A stretch of 64,000 bases of DNA. It comes from Tetradesmus obliquus. Its lineage: Eukaryota; Chlorophyta; Chlorophyceae; Sphaeropleales; Scenedesmaceae. Position numbers and translations under genes: made by a program. Shown here piece after piece: positions 11,786 through 23,089 of the stretch. Where the stretch lies: positions 6,245,001-6,309,000 of the forward strand of contig CP126195.1 in the NCBI GenBank assembly GCA_030272155.1, given 5' to 3'. The stretch's first letter is position 1. Every line of letters begins with the position of its first letter. Below the pieces are notes generated by a model. It saw only the letters and a list, made by a program, of their open reading frames with translations, made no database searches and was not told the origin of the DNA.

Positions 11786-13483
11786 GCAACTCTAGATTAT
11801 TGCCACGGCCGTGGCCACTAAGAAATTACAATCAGAGAGATATGATATATCTGGCCTGGCCAGGCTCACGTTCGACTGGCAGCTGGTGGCCAACTGCTGC
11901 CGCCAGAAGCCTTGCCATGGTACCGCAGATTTGCTGCTTGCAAGTGCACACTTGTGTTTGATCCATTCCACTCGCCCAGAACCCAATGCGCTGCAACAGT
12001 TGTGCCATTGAACTGTGTTCAACAGAAGGTGTTGGTCGCTGTTGATGTCTGGACTTGCACTAGAGTTGATGCAGCAACCACGCATGTGTTGTGCTCTGTT
12101 GAAGCATTGCTGATGAAACAGAAACCAGCTCTACAGATGGGCTCAGCACAGATCTCCAACAAACACTCAGGGGCTTGCTGACTCAGCCTCGTTCTCAACA
12201 CTGGGAGTTGCATTCATCCGGCTGGCGAATTTTTCGTGGGTAATGGATGTTGATGCACCCCAGAGCCAGTCCCTGGAGCTTGCCGCGGCTGGCCGGTTTG
12301 TGCTCTGATGTCATTATTGATTCGAATGACAGCGCCCGGCGGGGGCCCCGCGGGCCGGAGGTGGCCCCTGCAGCTGGCACTAGTTGGGCAGTCTTGGCTG
12401 CTTGCGCATCCAGTGGTGATGCCAGCAGCACGTGCTTTAGACATAGATATTACCTATGTGTGTTCAGAGGCCACGGCACAGCTGTTGCATTTGCCAGACT
12501 GCAGTGCATTAATTTATGCGTGGCGCGCGGGACCGATTGGCATTGCTGCAATGGCTTGGATTGCATGCTGATAATGATGAGCGACAACTGTTACCATATG
12601 TCGCAAGCTTGAGTCTTCAAGTAACCTAGCTTTCACCTGCTGGCTTTACAAGCATGCCTTTCACAACCAACAATACTGCTGTCAATAACAGATATGCACC
12701 GACCATATGACAGTCTGCAGGAGGCTGATCACGAGTAGCTGCTAGCGGAAAAACAACCTGCACATGCGCTCTCGCGCATGCCTCACAGTCAACTCTACAA
12801 CCCCTCCACTGTTCCAATCGGTGGCAAACTGCCTCCTCATACAACATCATGGTGTCACAATCATGCCCATGCCAGCAGCCCCGGTTATAGATCAGGCTGC
12901 AGCAATACCTATATTTCAAATAAGGTTGGCAAGCCTCCGTAACAAGCTGGCCAGCTGCCATGGCAGCCCAGCGATCCCAGTATAGATATGTAACTCACAT
13001 GGAATCGGCAAGCCTCCATGACAAGCTGAGAGCGTGCGTCATGAGCCACAGATGATGATGACATGCGCCCCGCTGCCCTGCTGGCATGCATCCAAATGCA
13101 GTGCAAATTGCACAGAGGGATCCCTCTGTTGACGTGCATGCACAGCCGCAAACCTGTCGGGCCAGCCCTCAAGGTTGTGCCTGGACAGTGGCGGGCAAAG
13201 TACCGCACACAACAATGGACCGACCAAGATACGTACTAAAACATGCAATCGTGTTGCACTGCCCAAGTCGAGGGGCGGCCGCAAACAGCAAAACAGCAAA
13301 ATCTCAAAGACCAGTACAGCCTCCTGATGGTGTGGCAACCAGCCGGAGCAAGTCCAGCAGCCCGCAGAGCACACCAAGCGGGCCGCTGCTGCCTTGTCCC
13401 CCCACGCCAGGTTGCTGGCAGTACAATGCTTGGCTCAGCACCGTTCCTGAGGGTGCCAGCATGCCAGCAGCAGCCAGTCAAAG

Positions 13484-13566
<83 letters not shown>

Positions 13567-14424
13567 GTGCCAGGCTACGGCACACACACGGCATCACATA
13601 ACCCCTGATACACACAGTTGCATAACACCTGTGCAGTTCCCTGCTGTGCAATGCTGTGCAGTTCATCCCCACAGCAGAGGATGCACTGCTGCAATGCAAG
13701 GCTGGCACGGCCCTGCAATCACGCTCTCCAGTTCTGCTGGATGAGAGCAGCCAACCAGAACAGTAAATCATGCCCCGCCAATGCTATTGACGAGGGACCA
13801 CCCCCGCATTGCGTGCAGTCAACAGCACCCCCACAAGCCTGAAAAACAAGTGCCAGCTCCGTTGATGGCATGCCTCAGGCCAACCCATCAAGCATCAAGT
13901 ACTTGACACATGGCCTGTGATTGGCAGGCACACACAAAACCGTCCGTTTCTGTGCGAACTGTGCCAGATAGACCTCACAATGGAGCATGCCACAGCACGC
14001 AGCCAAAGAGACTCGCAGCATTGTTTCATTCAGTGCAGCAATGCTAGCGAGAACCAGACTACACAAATGGTACGTTGGCTAGCGATTTTCAAGGTCAGTG
14101 TGCACATGATGCATGATGCAGCATACATCAGACCTTGAGCCCCCCACAAGCCAGCACAGGTGCTGCACCTGCCGCTGCAATACCACACGCAGCTACTGTG
14201 CCACCCCAAAACAGTGCACGCCGCCATGTAAAACAGCGCCGCCGACGACTTGGGAGATTTGGCCACAGACACATTTCATAATACAACTGCAAACAGATGT
14301 GCAGGCCGATAGCTTGGTTGGAGTATATATTTTTTGCTGACCCAAACTGTCAAGCGCTATGCCGCAGCACAGCACAGCCGCCAGCAGCAGCGTGTGCACC
14401 AGAGCAGCTTGCGCTGCGCAGCTG
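11786..14424. other. Convergent intergenic region, no gene recognised
   Basis: Lies between the 3' ends of beta-helix copy 2 and bZIP-like gene A. Open frames here are short and show no recognisable family. It contains a long CA dinucleotide tract (13487-13564). From about 13640 on it is similar to 33820 onward, that is, the downstream flank of the duplicated bZIP-like gene. Confidence 0.5.
13487..13564. repeat. CA/TG dinucleotide microsatellite
   Basis: About 78 bases of almost pure CA units with one AAAC interruption near 13500. It produces artificial Thr-His and Cys-Val open frames that are not genes. Confidence 0.97.
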
Positions 14425-14966
14425 TCACTGCCAGTCCAGCTCATCCATGGCTTCACACACTGCACGGCAGAGCAGCAATGCAAAGGGGTTATCACCATGA
14501 CATGAAGAGCTGCTGCTGTGACAGGACTGGCCGTCAGCTGTGCTTTGCAGGCGCTGTGTCACACAGTGCACAACTCATGTCGCAACGTTTGCAACATGCA
14601 ACATGCATTTGCCATGCACAGGGTGACCTTGCCATGAGTGACAGCATTGACAACACCTGGGTGTTGCAGTGCTGCTGTCGTAAGCTGGCACACACAGTGC
14701 GCACGGGCAACTTTATCAGCAATCAACTGTTGTAAGTGGCATACACTGTGTAAGCCTGACTGCTCACTGACAGAGCAAGGGGCACTCACCTGAGAACGCA
14801 TCAGGCACAAAGGGCCAAGCGTCGACGTAGGTGCCTGCCAGCTGCTTGTACGTGAGCACGTTGTAGAACTGCAGGAACATGCAGAAGTGCTGCATCTTCA
14901 GCTTTTCAATGATGACATCCAGCTGCTGCTCGATGCCTCGCTGCTCTTTGCATGACGCCTGCAGCA

Positions 14967-15002
<36 letters not shown>

Positions 15003-17655
15003 AGCAACAGTGCCAATGAGCGCCTGCTAGTCATGTGCCAGTGTTTTGCAGCAGTAGCAGCAGCAGCAGCCCCCTAGGCGGCCTTGTTGAATTGTTTGTT
15101 CTGCTTGCACGCAGTACACGTGTCACCGCTATCATATCATGCATGTGCCACACATACATATTCGCACATCACAGCACACACACAGCAACCAAACTCCTTT
15201 CCAGCATCTGGTGAGCATGCCAGCAACCCCTGTGACCAGCAACCCCTGTGCCAGCAAGACATGGGACCAGGCAGAGCCGCCTGCCACGCCCAGCTCACCG
15301 GCAGCAGCATCGCCTCTGGGTTGGACACTGCACTGTTAAAGCTGCCGCGTGATGTCTCAGCTGGAACTGTCGCATCAGCTGACAGCTCCCGCGAGAGCGC
15401 TGCAGCACTGCCGGAGCTGGTGGAGGCCTGCGCCTCGTGCAGCTGCTGCAGCTCAAACCTAACAGCCGGCCGATGCACGCCAGTGATTACAGGGACGTAC
15501 ACCCGCTGCTGCTGCTGCTGTTGCTGCTGCTGCTCAGCCTTGTGCTGCTCAGCCTTGTGCTGCTCTGCAAGCCGCGCGAAGGGCTGGGCATCTGCCTTCA
15601 GCGTCCCCGTCAGCAAATGACACTGACCCTGTGCATGCTGCTGCTGTCCCTCTGGCGGCGTCCAGGGCTGGCGCCATGGCACTGCAACACCAGGCTGTGG
15701 CGTGCTGACAGCTGGGCCTTGCTGCAGCGCATGGCATGGCGAGCCATCCTGTGTGCCCTGCTGCTGCTGACTCGCCCTTGCCTGTTGTTGTTGCTGCTGC
15801 TGCTGCTGCAGCAGCAGCGCCTCCTTGGTACGGCGTGCTTGCTTCACACTGTAGGGTCGCTGCAGGTCCTGCAGGTGCGCTGCCTGCATCTCAAACTCCA
15901 GCTGCACCTGCTGCTGCTGCAACTGCAGCGTCTCCAGCCGCGCACTCAGCCTGCTGTGCTGCTCTGTCAGCGCTGCCTTGTTTGCTTTTACGCTCGCCCA
16001 GCACAGCTTGAAAGCTGCCTTCTGGTCGGCTGTGAGCTGCATGTTGCGCGCAACGGCTCGCCAGTAGCCTGCAACGGCACCCCCAAAAGCACAGCACATG
16101 AGCAGCAGCAGGACAACAGTGCTGATACACCAGAGCAGCAGATGCAAACGAGGGACCAATACTCATCCGTTGCTCCTGTGCGCCAGAAGCCACCAGCCAG
16201 GTAACACGCCAGCACAGCTGCTGCCATGGCTACAGGCAGAAGCACCTGCTGTGCAGCTGCCACAACACCTGCGTGCCGCTGCTAAAGCTGCACAGCGGCC
16301 TGCTGCTGCATTGCACCGCAAACTCACAAACCTTGTGGGTATGGTTCAGGCTCCAGCGTCTCTAGGTTGACCAGCATGTTGCCGAGCTTCTTTGCAGGAG
16401 GGTCCAGCAGCCCCGCCACGATCACGCGCTCAGAGAGCGCGTCCACGACTGCATGCAGCTGCTCCTGCGCACTGCCGAGGCTGGTGGTAGGGCCGGGGCT
16501 GTCATATTTGCGCAGCAGCACCGCCATGCGCTGCACCGCAGTCACGAGGCACTGCAGCCGCTCACTGCCAGGGAACCTCACGATGGCCAGCGCAGCTGCT
16601 GGGTCAGCGGTCGCCCTGCGCAGCAGGCGCGTGCTGTAGAGCTCATCGTAGCTGCCGCCGCTGCTGCTGCTGCAGCAGCCCAGCTGCGCTAAGGCGGCCT
16701 GCGCTTGCTGCTCCTTGGCCTCTAGCGCTTGCAGGACAGCCTGGGCAGCACAGGTCAGAGGGTGTGTGCATGTCTGTTAGTAGCAGGCAGTGGACAGAGA
16801 GGACATGCACCGTCGTGCCGATCAAAGAAAAGGAGTCGAGGGAACAGGTGATGCTTCTTGAATGCAGGGGCGAGCTGGCACAGCACAGCAGCGCCATAAG
16901 CTTGCACTGCGCTTCTTGCTGCCACTTCCTGGCCTATTGCTGCCAAAGCGCCTGAGCGCGCGGGTGCTCTGCTACTGCGAAACCTGGGTGCTACAACATG
17001 AAGCTTGCAGGAAAGCAATTTCCAGGCAACATGTTACTCCCAAAGCCCACCTGCGTCGCTGCTGAGCTAGCTGCACTAATGGTCTGTTCACAGCCGCTTG
17101 TGCCAGCAGCACCAAGCAGGTCGCCACTGGCACTGTCGGCGCAGCCTGCTCCTGCGCTTCTGCTGGTGGTGGCAGTGCCAGCGGCGCTTTCCAAGTGTGC
17201 TTCAAGTTCAAGCATTGCCCTGGTGGCTGCCACACTGCCCTCAATGCCTTGGATGCAGCTCTGCAGCGCCTGCTCCTTCTGCTTCAACAGAGCGTTCTCT
17301 GTCTCCAAGACAGCTAGTTGGGCTATCCTGCTGCTCAGGATGTCCTCCAACTGTATGACTTGCTTGCTGCACACACAACAGCGTGCAGAGGCTGGATGCC
17401 ATCAGCAAAGAATGAAGAGAACCAACACTGTGCTGGCCGGGGTGTTGAAGCAGAGCAGCACTACGCACGATGCCCACGATTATACATACACAACTGCACA
17501 TAAAACATATCAACAGCTTGATGACTGGCTGAACACCATTCAAGAGATGTAGACCTCCGGTTTGGTCCCAAGTGCTGCATCCCGGACGATTTCTGCTGAT
17601 GCCAGCCATCGGTGCGCACCTGTAGTGGTTGCCGCTCATGTTGAGTTTTACCTTC
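14425..17655 (-). CDS. Coiled-coil protein resembling green-algal bZIP factors, copy A (5' end unresolved)
   Basis: Phase-consistent exons: 17655-17620, 17366-17051, 16740-16332, 16068-15299, 14958-14790, 14459-14425 (stop). Together they encode roughly 575 residues. Exon 2 encodes a leucine-zipper-like coil (QLEDILSSRIAQL, then ETENALLKQKEQAL). The large exon has a helical block beginning NMQLTADQKAAFKLCWASVK, a Gln-rich coil and polyQ. The next exon has EQQLDVIIEKLK, then VLTYKQLAGTYVDAWPFVPDAF, which resembles the C-terminal motif I know from chlorophyte bZIP proteins. The product ends in DELDWQ. The diagnostic basic region (N-x7-R) is not visible before the zipper, where the sequence reads KLNMSGNHYSKQ. 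A further exon probably lies in 17755-18099. Transcription factor is therefore a family-based guess. Close paralog at 34632-37677. Confidence 0.6.
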
Positions 17656-18099
17656 CTGTAAAATATCTTTGATTGCGAACAGCCTCCTGTGCTGGTTGCA
17701 CCAGCGAACGTCTTCAACCCATCACGACCTTTGTTTTGTTTCGCACTGTGCCCATCACTTTCCATCAACCATGATGAACACCTCAATCATTTCCTGACAT
17801 CGTATGATGTTGAGCAGCGTCGCGTCGTCAGGCAGTGCCGTTCCGGGTTCACGTAAGTAACTGTGCTGCTGCAGCGGGCCTGTTGAGCTGCCAGAAAGAA
17901 TCTGAAGCAGCCAAAGTTGCTTATGAGGCGTCTGAAACAACTTGAGGCTGCCATCTGGAACGCACTGCACACCAGACAGCTCCAGACATTGTTTGTGGCC
18001 TCTACCTGATCCTCCAGAACCGCCTGCTGTTGCTGCTGATGCCCCATGAGAAGGTTCAAGGCAGGCAAAGTCACAGCCCAGACTCACCAGCCGGCACAA

Positions 18100-19545
18100 C
18101 GAATCTCAAAGGAACAGCACAACCTGAATTCAGCCACTAAGGCCACTGTTGAGAAGTTGCAAGTTGCACATCACACTGCATGTGTAGCTGTTGATGCTGG
18201 CACTGCACTGCAAACATGGATAACAACGAATTTCACGTCTTGCCGCATCATGCAGCCAATGGTTCAACAGCATGAACAGCTCCAGCAGCCCTGCTCATAA
18301 TAAAGGTTGCAAGGCATGATTGGCGCTGCTTGCCTCTGGTCAAACGCAATAGCCTGAGAAAGCAGTGGCTGTAATGATACATCACTGCTTTCTGGTTCGG
18401 GATAATCTTGAGACGATTGCTTTGCTTCCTGGTGATTCTAGTGCTTCAGAGACTGAGTAATCTGAGCTTGTGGAGGTCTCCGACGCTTGATAGTTGTCAC
18501 TCCTTTCTTTTAGCAAGTTTATTTGGATTCTTTGCTGGACCCTATGAGCCTTGTCTGGCTCCTTCGTGGGTGGGCCTGTGCCCTACTTTGGTAACTGGTA
18601 ACTGGTAATGCAACACATAACGCATGAAATTAATTGCTATCCTGCTGGCATGCCGCCAAATCCAACCTTGTCAAAACGCAGCCATGGCATTGCTTATCAA
18701 CACTACGGCTTGAGAAGTAACTTGACGCTGACATGTCAGTTATACATCAGATAATAATAATAGTCTTCTTGTAAGCCATACCTTGTCATCGGCAGTTATA
18801 CATCAGATGCACAGCAGTAGACCGCTATAACTGATACAGTAATGCAGTTTGTCCAGGCCCAACAACTGTGCCTGAGCATTGCTTGCATGCTGGAACGCTT
18901 CCATCAGCCGCAGAAACATCACCCTGCAGCACACAGCTCTTTGTGACACTGCTGATCAGCCACGATTCATCATCATCATGTTACTCATCAAGCCATAGCA
19001 TCAACGCCATCGGCCCCGCATCAGCCACGATTGTGCCGCATCACAACCTGAGGCGCAACAGCAACATCTATCACCATATGAGCCACAATGGGATGAGCAC
19101 ACGCTCAAATACCAGCGCCTAAGAGGCGCACCATTCATTAAGATGCAAAGACTCTGCATTACAGTGCGCAGGTAGATGGGTGCTGCTAGAGCACATCATG
19201 ATAAACAGTCGCCTGACTCAGTGAGGGTGGGGCAAGCTAGCGTGCCAAGAGGAAATGACCAAACACAAACACTGCTGCAACCCTCATAACCTATCTGCAC
19301 TATTGGTGCAGTTACGGTGCTATAACAATGCCAGTACATTTGCTCTGCCACACATATCTCAATAATACTAGCACAACTCCGTGGCATGATGCCACGGCCC
19401 CAAGGGCATACTCCTGACACAGGAGTCCTGTGCGTAACATTAGTTGAAAGCAGCAACAGATGGTGACCGTCTCTGGCCGATGGAGCGGCATCAGAGTTGT
19501 TTTCACTCAAATCTTGTGTCTTCCATATTTTAGCAAATTGATAAC
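18100..19545. other. Left flank of transposon island, no gene recognised
   Basis: No ORF with recognisable family content and no clear repeat of its own. The base composition is more AT-rich than the surrounding genes. It ends at the 5-bp target site GTCTC (19546-19550) of the Copia-type element. Confidence 0.5.
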
Positions 19546-19550
19546 GTCTC
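19546..19550. repeat. Target-site duplication GTCTC (left)
   Basis: GTCTC directly before the 5' LTR, matching GTCTC at 26209-26213 directly after the 3' LTR. A 5-bp duplication is typical of LTR retrotransposon integrase. Confidence 0.88.
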
Positions 19551-19960
19551 TGACAAAATGTGTTATTACAGCCTGCATACTGCAGCACACAGTTTGTCTC
19601 GGCACTCTACAATGCTACTCGCATATGACAGAGTGCCAAGTGATTACGCTCTGCAAAGAGCCACATACATGCTTTAGTATATTATCAGTATCACGTAGAT
19701 TGCTGTGTTGTCAGCAATGGAGCAGTTCTGACGGAGAACCTCCTGTCCTATTCCACAGGCAGTATACTACGCCTGGTCCGTGATATGATGGACCGACCTC
19801 TTTAGTGGGCTTTTGCCCCTTCGGTTGTGCCTCTTGTCTATTGGTATTCTAGGCTCCAGCCTATATAAGCAGTGTCACCGGCAGTGAAATGTAACAGTTC
19901 TCTCGATGCTTTCGGCTGAGTCCTTCGGCAGGTCTCACCTACGGACGCCAAATTCTATCA
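19551..19960 (+). repeat. 5' LTR of the Copia-type element
   Basis: 410 bases, TG...CA ends, with a likely TATA box in CCTATATAAGCAG (about 19859-19871) followed by a presumed transcription start. It is nearly identical over the shared parts to 22819-23089 and 25814-26208. Confidence 0.9.
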
Positions 19961-19973
19961 GGTTATGAGCCCA
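19961..19973 (+). other. Primer-binding site complementary to the initiator tRNA-Met anticodon arm
   Basis: GGTTATGAGCCCA begins immediately after the LTR end. Its complement, TGGGCTCATAACC, matches the anticodon stem-loop of eukaryotic initiator tRNA-Met (CAT anticodon) with one difference from the common TGGGCCCATAACC. Priming by a cleaved half-tRNA-Met is known from Drosophila copia and relatives, so this supports Copia assignment. Confidence 0.75.
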
Positions 19974-20135
19974 TGCTCTCCAGGCGCTAACTGAGCAGCT
20001 AGGGTGATCGATACTTCGTCGAAAGCAGTGTAGCAGTGTTGTGGCTTTGCTTGTAGGAACCCTGGAAGGTGAAGGCAGCAAGTCGTTATCTTGCTCACCA
20101 AGGAACTGGGTTCAGCAAACCAAACGGCAGGCAGT

Positions 20136-20873
20136 ATGACGACTAAGTCGCAGCTTGAGGAGAAGCTGGGCACTGCTAACTATGCTACATGGTGCATCGA
20201 CATGAAGTGGCTCCTTGTGTCAAAGGGGCTGTGGGCGATCGTTGAGGCTGATGCCCTGCCAATTGACTCTGAGGAAGATGATCTTGAAGAGGAGGCTAAG
20301 AACAATGGCAAGGCCCTGGTAGTCATGGTCCTGAACGTGGAGAAGTTCCACAAGGCCACCATTGCCGCATGCGCTTCGGCAAAGGAAGCGTGGGAGCGGC
20401 TCAAGGCGCAGTTCCAGGCCAAGTCCACAGCACGAAGGCTGCAGCTGCGCAAGGACCTGCACCAGCTGAAGCTGCACAGCAGCGAGACCATCCCTCAGTA
20501 CGTGGCGCGTGGTCGCGCCCTGTACGACGAGCTGCTCTCCATTGGGCACACCATCGAGGAGCAGGAGGTTGCGTGGTCGGTGCTGGGCGGCCTGTCCGGG
20601 GACTACATGAACATGGTGACGACCATCGAGGCCAATGCAACAAACGGCGAGCTGGAGCTGGACGACATCATGGCCAAGCTGATGATTGTGGAGCAGCGCG
20701 ACGGCCCCAAGTACGGCGAGGCGGAGGCATACTACGGCAACACGGCAGTCAAGTGCTACAAGTGCGGCGAGGAGGGCCACATCCGCCGCGACTGCCCCAA
20801 GAAGTTCCAGCAGTACACGCCGCTGGCAGCGAGGAACAAACGGCTGGCAGGAGGCCGGGTGATGACGCTGTGA
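20136..20873 (+). CDS. Copia-type Gag polyprotein with zinc knuckle
   Basis: 245 residues from the ATG at 20136; the open frame extends a little upstream without an ATG. The N-terminal half has the Copia Gag (UBN2/DUF4219-like) pattern: NYATWCIDMKWLLVSKGLW, then A-K-E-A-W-E-R-L, then LRKDLHQLKLHSSETIPQYV, and L-G-G-L-S-G-D-Y. Near residue 207 there is a CCHC zinc knuckle (C-Y-K-C-G-E-E-G-H-I-R-R-D-C) that would bind element RNA. Length is typical of a free-standing Copia Gag. No pol frame follows, so the stop at 20871-20873 ends the element's only protein. Composition is strongly coding-like with no frame breaks, suggesting that it is recent or maintained. Confidence 0.93.
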   Translation: MTTKSQLEEKLGTANYATWCIDMKWLLVSKGLWAIVEADALPIDSEEDDLEEEAKNNGKALVVMVLNVEKFHKATIAACASAKEAWERLKAQFQAKSTARRLQLRKDLHQLKLHSSETIPQYVARGRALYDELLSIGHTIEEQEVAWSVLGGLSGDYMNMVTTIEANATNGELELDDIMAKLMIVEQRDGPKYGEAEAYYGNTAVKCYKCGEEGHIRRDCPKKFQQYTPLAARNKRLAGGRVMTL

Positions 20874-21488
20874 GCAGTGACAGCTATGTGAGCTGCTAGC
20901 GGGGGTCAAGCAGCTATGTGAGCTACTAGCGTGGGTTGATGTGACACTGTGTGGAAGACCGCGCAGTGAAAGCGTGTGGCTGGTAGTACCGCAGTGGAAG
21001 CGTGCATGTAGTGTGAAAGGGCGCAATATGTAGCATTGGCCATGCTACTGGAGAATTGTGTGAAAGGACACTCGGTTGCAGGGAGCGTGTGTGCATGGCA
21101 CACGGTGCACGTGGGAGCCACGTATTTGGTCCCCGTGGGAGCTAGCCAAGTTGAGGCTAGGTGGGAGCATGCCGAGTGATGATGGCATGGTTAACGTCTA
21201 GTTGCACACACTATGTGCGTGGGAGCTAGGAGGAGAATGGAATAGGCAGCATCATGGCTGCGTGGTAGTATTGGGTTGTGTCCCAGTTTGCATTTGACCG
21301 TATTGCAAATGGTACAACAGTTGAAGTGAGCATGAAGAGGGACCTTGTACTGCCAGCAAGTTTTATGTTGCGTCGCCTTGGCATCAGAACTGAACAGTTA
21401 CATCGCTGGAAACCCACAAACGACAGCAAAACCACACCACAAACCACAACCCCAACAACAGCAGCCAACGAAGAGGGGCGGGCGGGCG

Positions 21489-21666
21489 GGTAATTCGACT
21501 GACTGGCTGCTGCCTCAAGGGCAGCAGCCAAGAAGAGGTCGACCACGGCGACGCACAAGTGCTAAGTACAATGCAAGCACTCACTGAACCCTTCAAGAGC
21601 TGCACCCACCCTCCACCCTGGTGAGCCACGGCTCCTGCCATAAACGCCTTAAAAGGCTAATTTATG
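21489..21666 (+). repeat. 178-bp direct repeat, copy 1
   Basis: Begins GGTAATTCGACTGACTGG and ends AAGGCTAATTTATG. It is essentially identical (one clear substitution) to 22558-22735. No target duplication was found around the pair, so it may be an internal duplication or a miniature LTR element. Confidence 0.9.
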
Positions 21667-22557
21667 TTGCGTCGCCTTGGCATCAGAACTAACACCCACA
21701 CATCCAACACATGCTACCACATGAACAAGTAAGAGGCCTTGCATACCAACTGCACTGAAGGAGTACGCGCTTAGCAAGCGCCCCATTGAAAACAAGGGCA
21801 CAACCATGACCCATCAGCAAATGCAGGAAGGGTGGTCACGGAGACCGGCTGTGCAAAGCTCCCTCCACAGGAGCCCACAGACTGCAAACGCCTAAGACCA
21901 CCGCTGCTTCCTTGCAGACAACGCCAACCACCTAGCTGCGTGATATGCACCCAAGAGGCCGGCCTGAGAGGTACATAGTGGTAAACCACGTCTCCAATGC
22001 TACCGTCCCAGGAGGCACGAAGTTTTTGCTTGCACCCACTGAGTGAAGTCCGCCATGCTGCAAGCCACTACTGGCTGACAGCAAGAGACATACCACCTGA
22101 TGCATCATTACCAGCTGGTGGTGGATCCTGACAATTTTGCTGCCTCGAACAACAAAACTGCATCCAGAACAGCCAGCCCCGAAGGATGTTGGAAGCACGC
22201 TAAGCACATTGCCCGAAGCCTCCAGCTGCCCCTGCTGCTGCTCCAACTTCGGTCACCAAAGCTCCAGCTTCTAAGCGTTTCCGCTAAAGACTGACAGCGT
22301 GGGTCCCTAGAATTGGAGGATGGCCGAAGCCACGCGAGGCGTAGAACTCCACAAGCACCAGCACCCTCATCCGCGCGAGTGATGACGCCCAGGCCTAGGC
22401 GCTCGACGTAGGGGAATCTGATCGGGACCTCCTGGATTATCTACGGAGATAAACGCCTAGGGACTGCAGCACATAGCCGTAGGGTGTAGGCCAACTGCCG
22501 TCCAGACTGCTCCGCAGATCCAGCGTGTATCAGTTAAATTCGAATTAACAATAAATT

Positions 22558-22735
22558 GGTAATTCGACTGACTGGCTGCTGCCTCAAGGGCAGCAGCCAA
22601 GAAGAGGTCGACCACGGCGACGCACAAGGGCTAAGTACAATGCAAGCACTCACTGAACCCTTCAAGAGCTGCACCCACCCTCCACCCTGGTGAGCCACGG
22701 CTCCTGCCATAAACGCCTTAAAAGGCTAATTTATG
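22558..22735 (+). repeat. 178-bp direct repeat, copy 2
   Basis: Second copy of the 21489-21666 sequence, 891 bases downstream, inside the same element interior. Confidence 0.9.
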
Positions 22736-22818
22736 GTAGTACCCCTACATGTCTCAGGTGTTTTTATGTCAATCTGGACATGTATGTGTATGTGTGATGT
22801 ATGCAGTCTGCGTGGGAG

Positions 22819-23089
22819 TGACAAAATGTGTTATTACAGCCTGCATACTGCAGCACACAGTTTGTCTCGGCACTCTACAATGCTACTCGCATATGACAGA
22901 GTGCCAAGTGATTACGCTCTGCAAAGAGCCACATACATGCTTTAGTATATTATCAGTATCACGTAGATTGCTGTGTTGTCAGCAATGGAGCAGTTCTGAC
23001 GGAGAACCTCCTGTCCTATTCCACAGGCAGTATACTACGCCTGGTCCGTGATATGATGGACCGACCTCTTTAGTGGGCTTTTGCCCCTT
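22819..23089 (+). repeat. 3' LTR, left fragment (LTR positions 1-271)
   Basis: Identical in order to the 5' LTR from TGACAAAATG to TTTTGCCCCTT, where the CACTA element begins. The remaining LTR sequence lies at 25814-26208. Confidence 0.9.

Larger units (their letters stand above)
20874..22818 (+). other. Non-coding interior of the gag-only element
   Basis: About 1.9 kb between gag and the 3' LTR with no recognisable pol domain. It contains two 178-bp direct repeats (21489-21666 and 22558-22735) and a shorter repeat of about 27 bases around TGTTGCGTCGCCTTGGCATC (21364 and 21665). A purine-rich GTGGGAG directly precedes the 3' LTR and may be the polypurine tract. Confidence 0.6.

Noticed and set aside
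13086-13601. 171-codon plus-strand ORF ending in Thr/His repeats
   Set aside because: The C-terminal half is a CA microsatellite and the rest matches nothing; no splice or family support.
15437-16204. 255-codon Leu-rich plus-strand ORF
   Set aside because: Reverse complement of the Gln-rich exon of bZIP-like gene A; CTG tracts give poly-Leu.
19460-19783. Small ORF repeated three times (19460, 22749, 25618) as a possible gene family
   Set aside because: These are the same LTR sequence read three times; the LTR has TATA and TG...CA ends and is not coding.
20220-21026. 268-codon minus-strand ORF opposite gag
   Set aside because: Antisense shadow of the Copia gag, which has the recognisable zinc knuckle and domain content.
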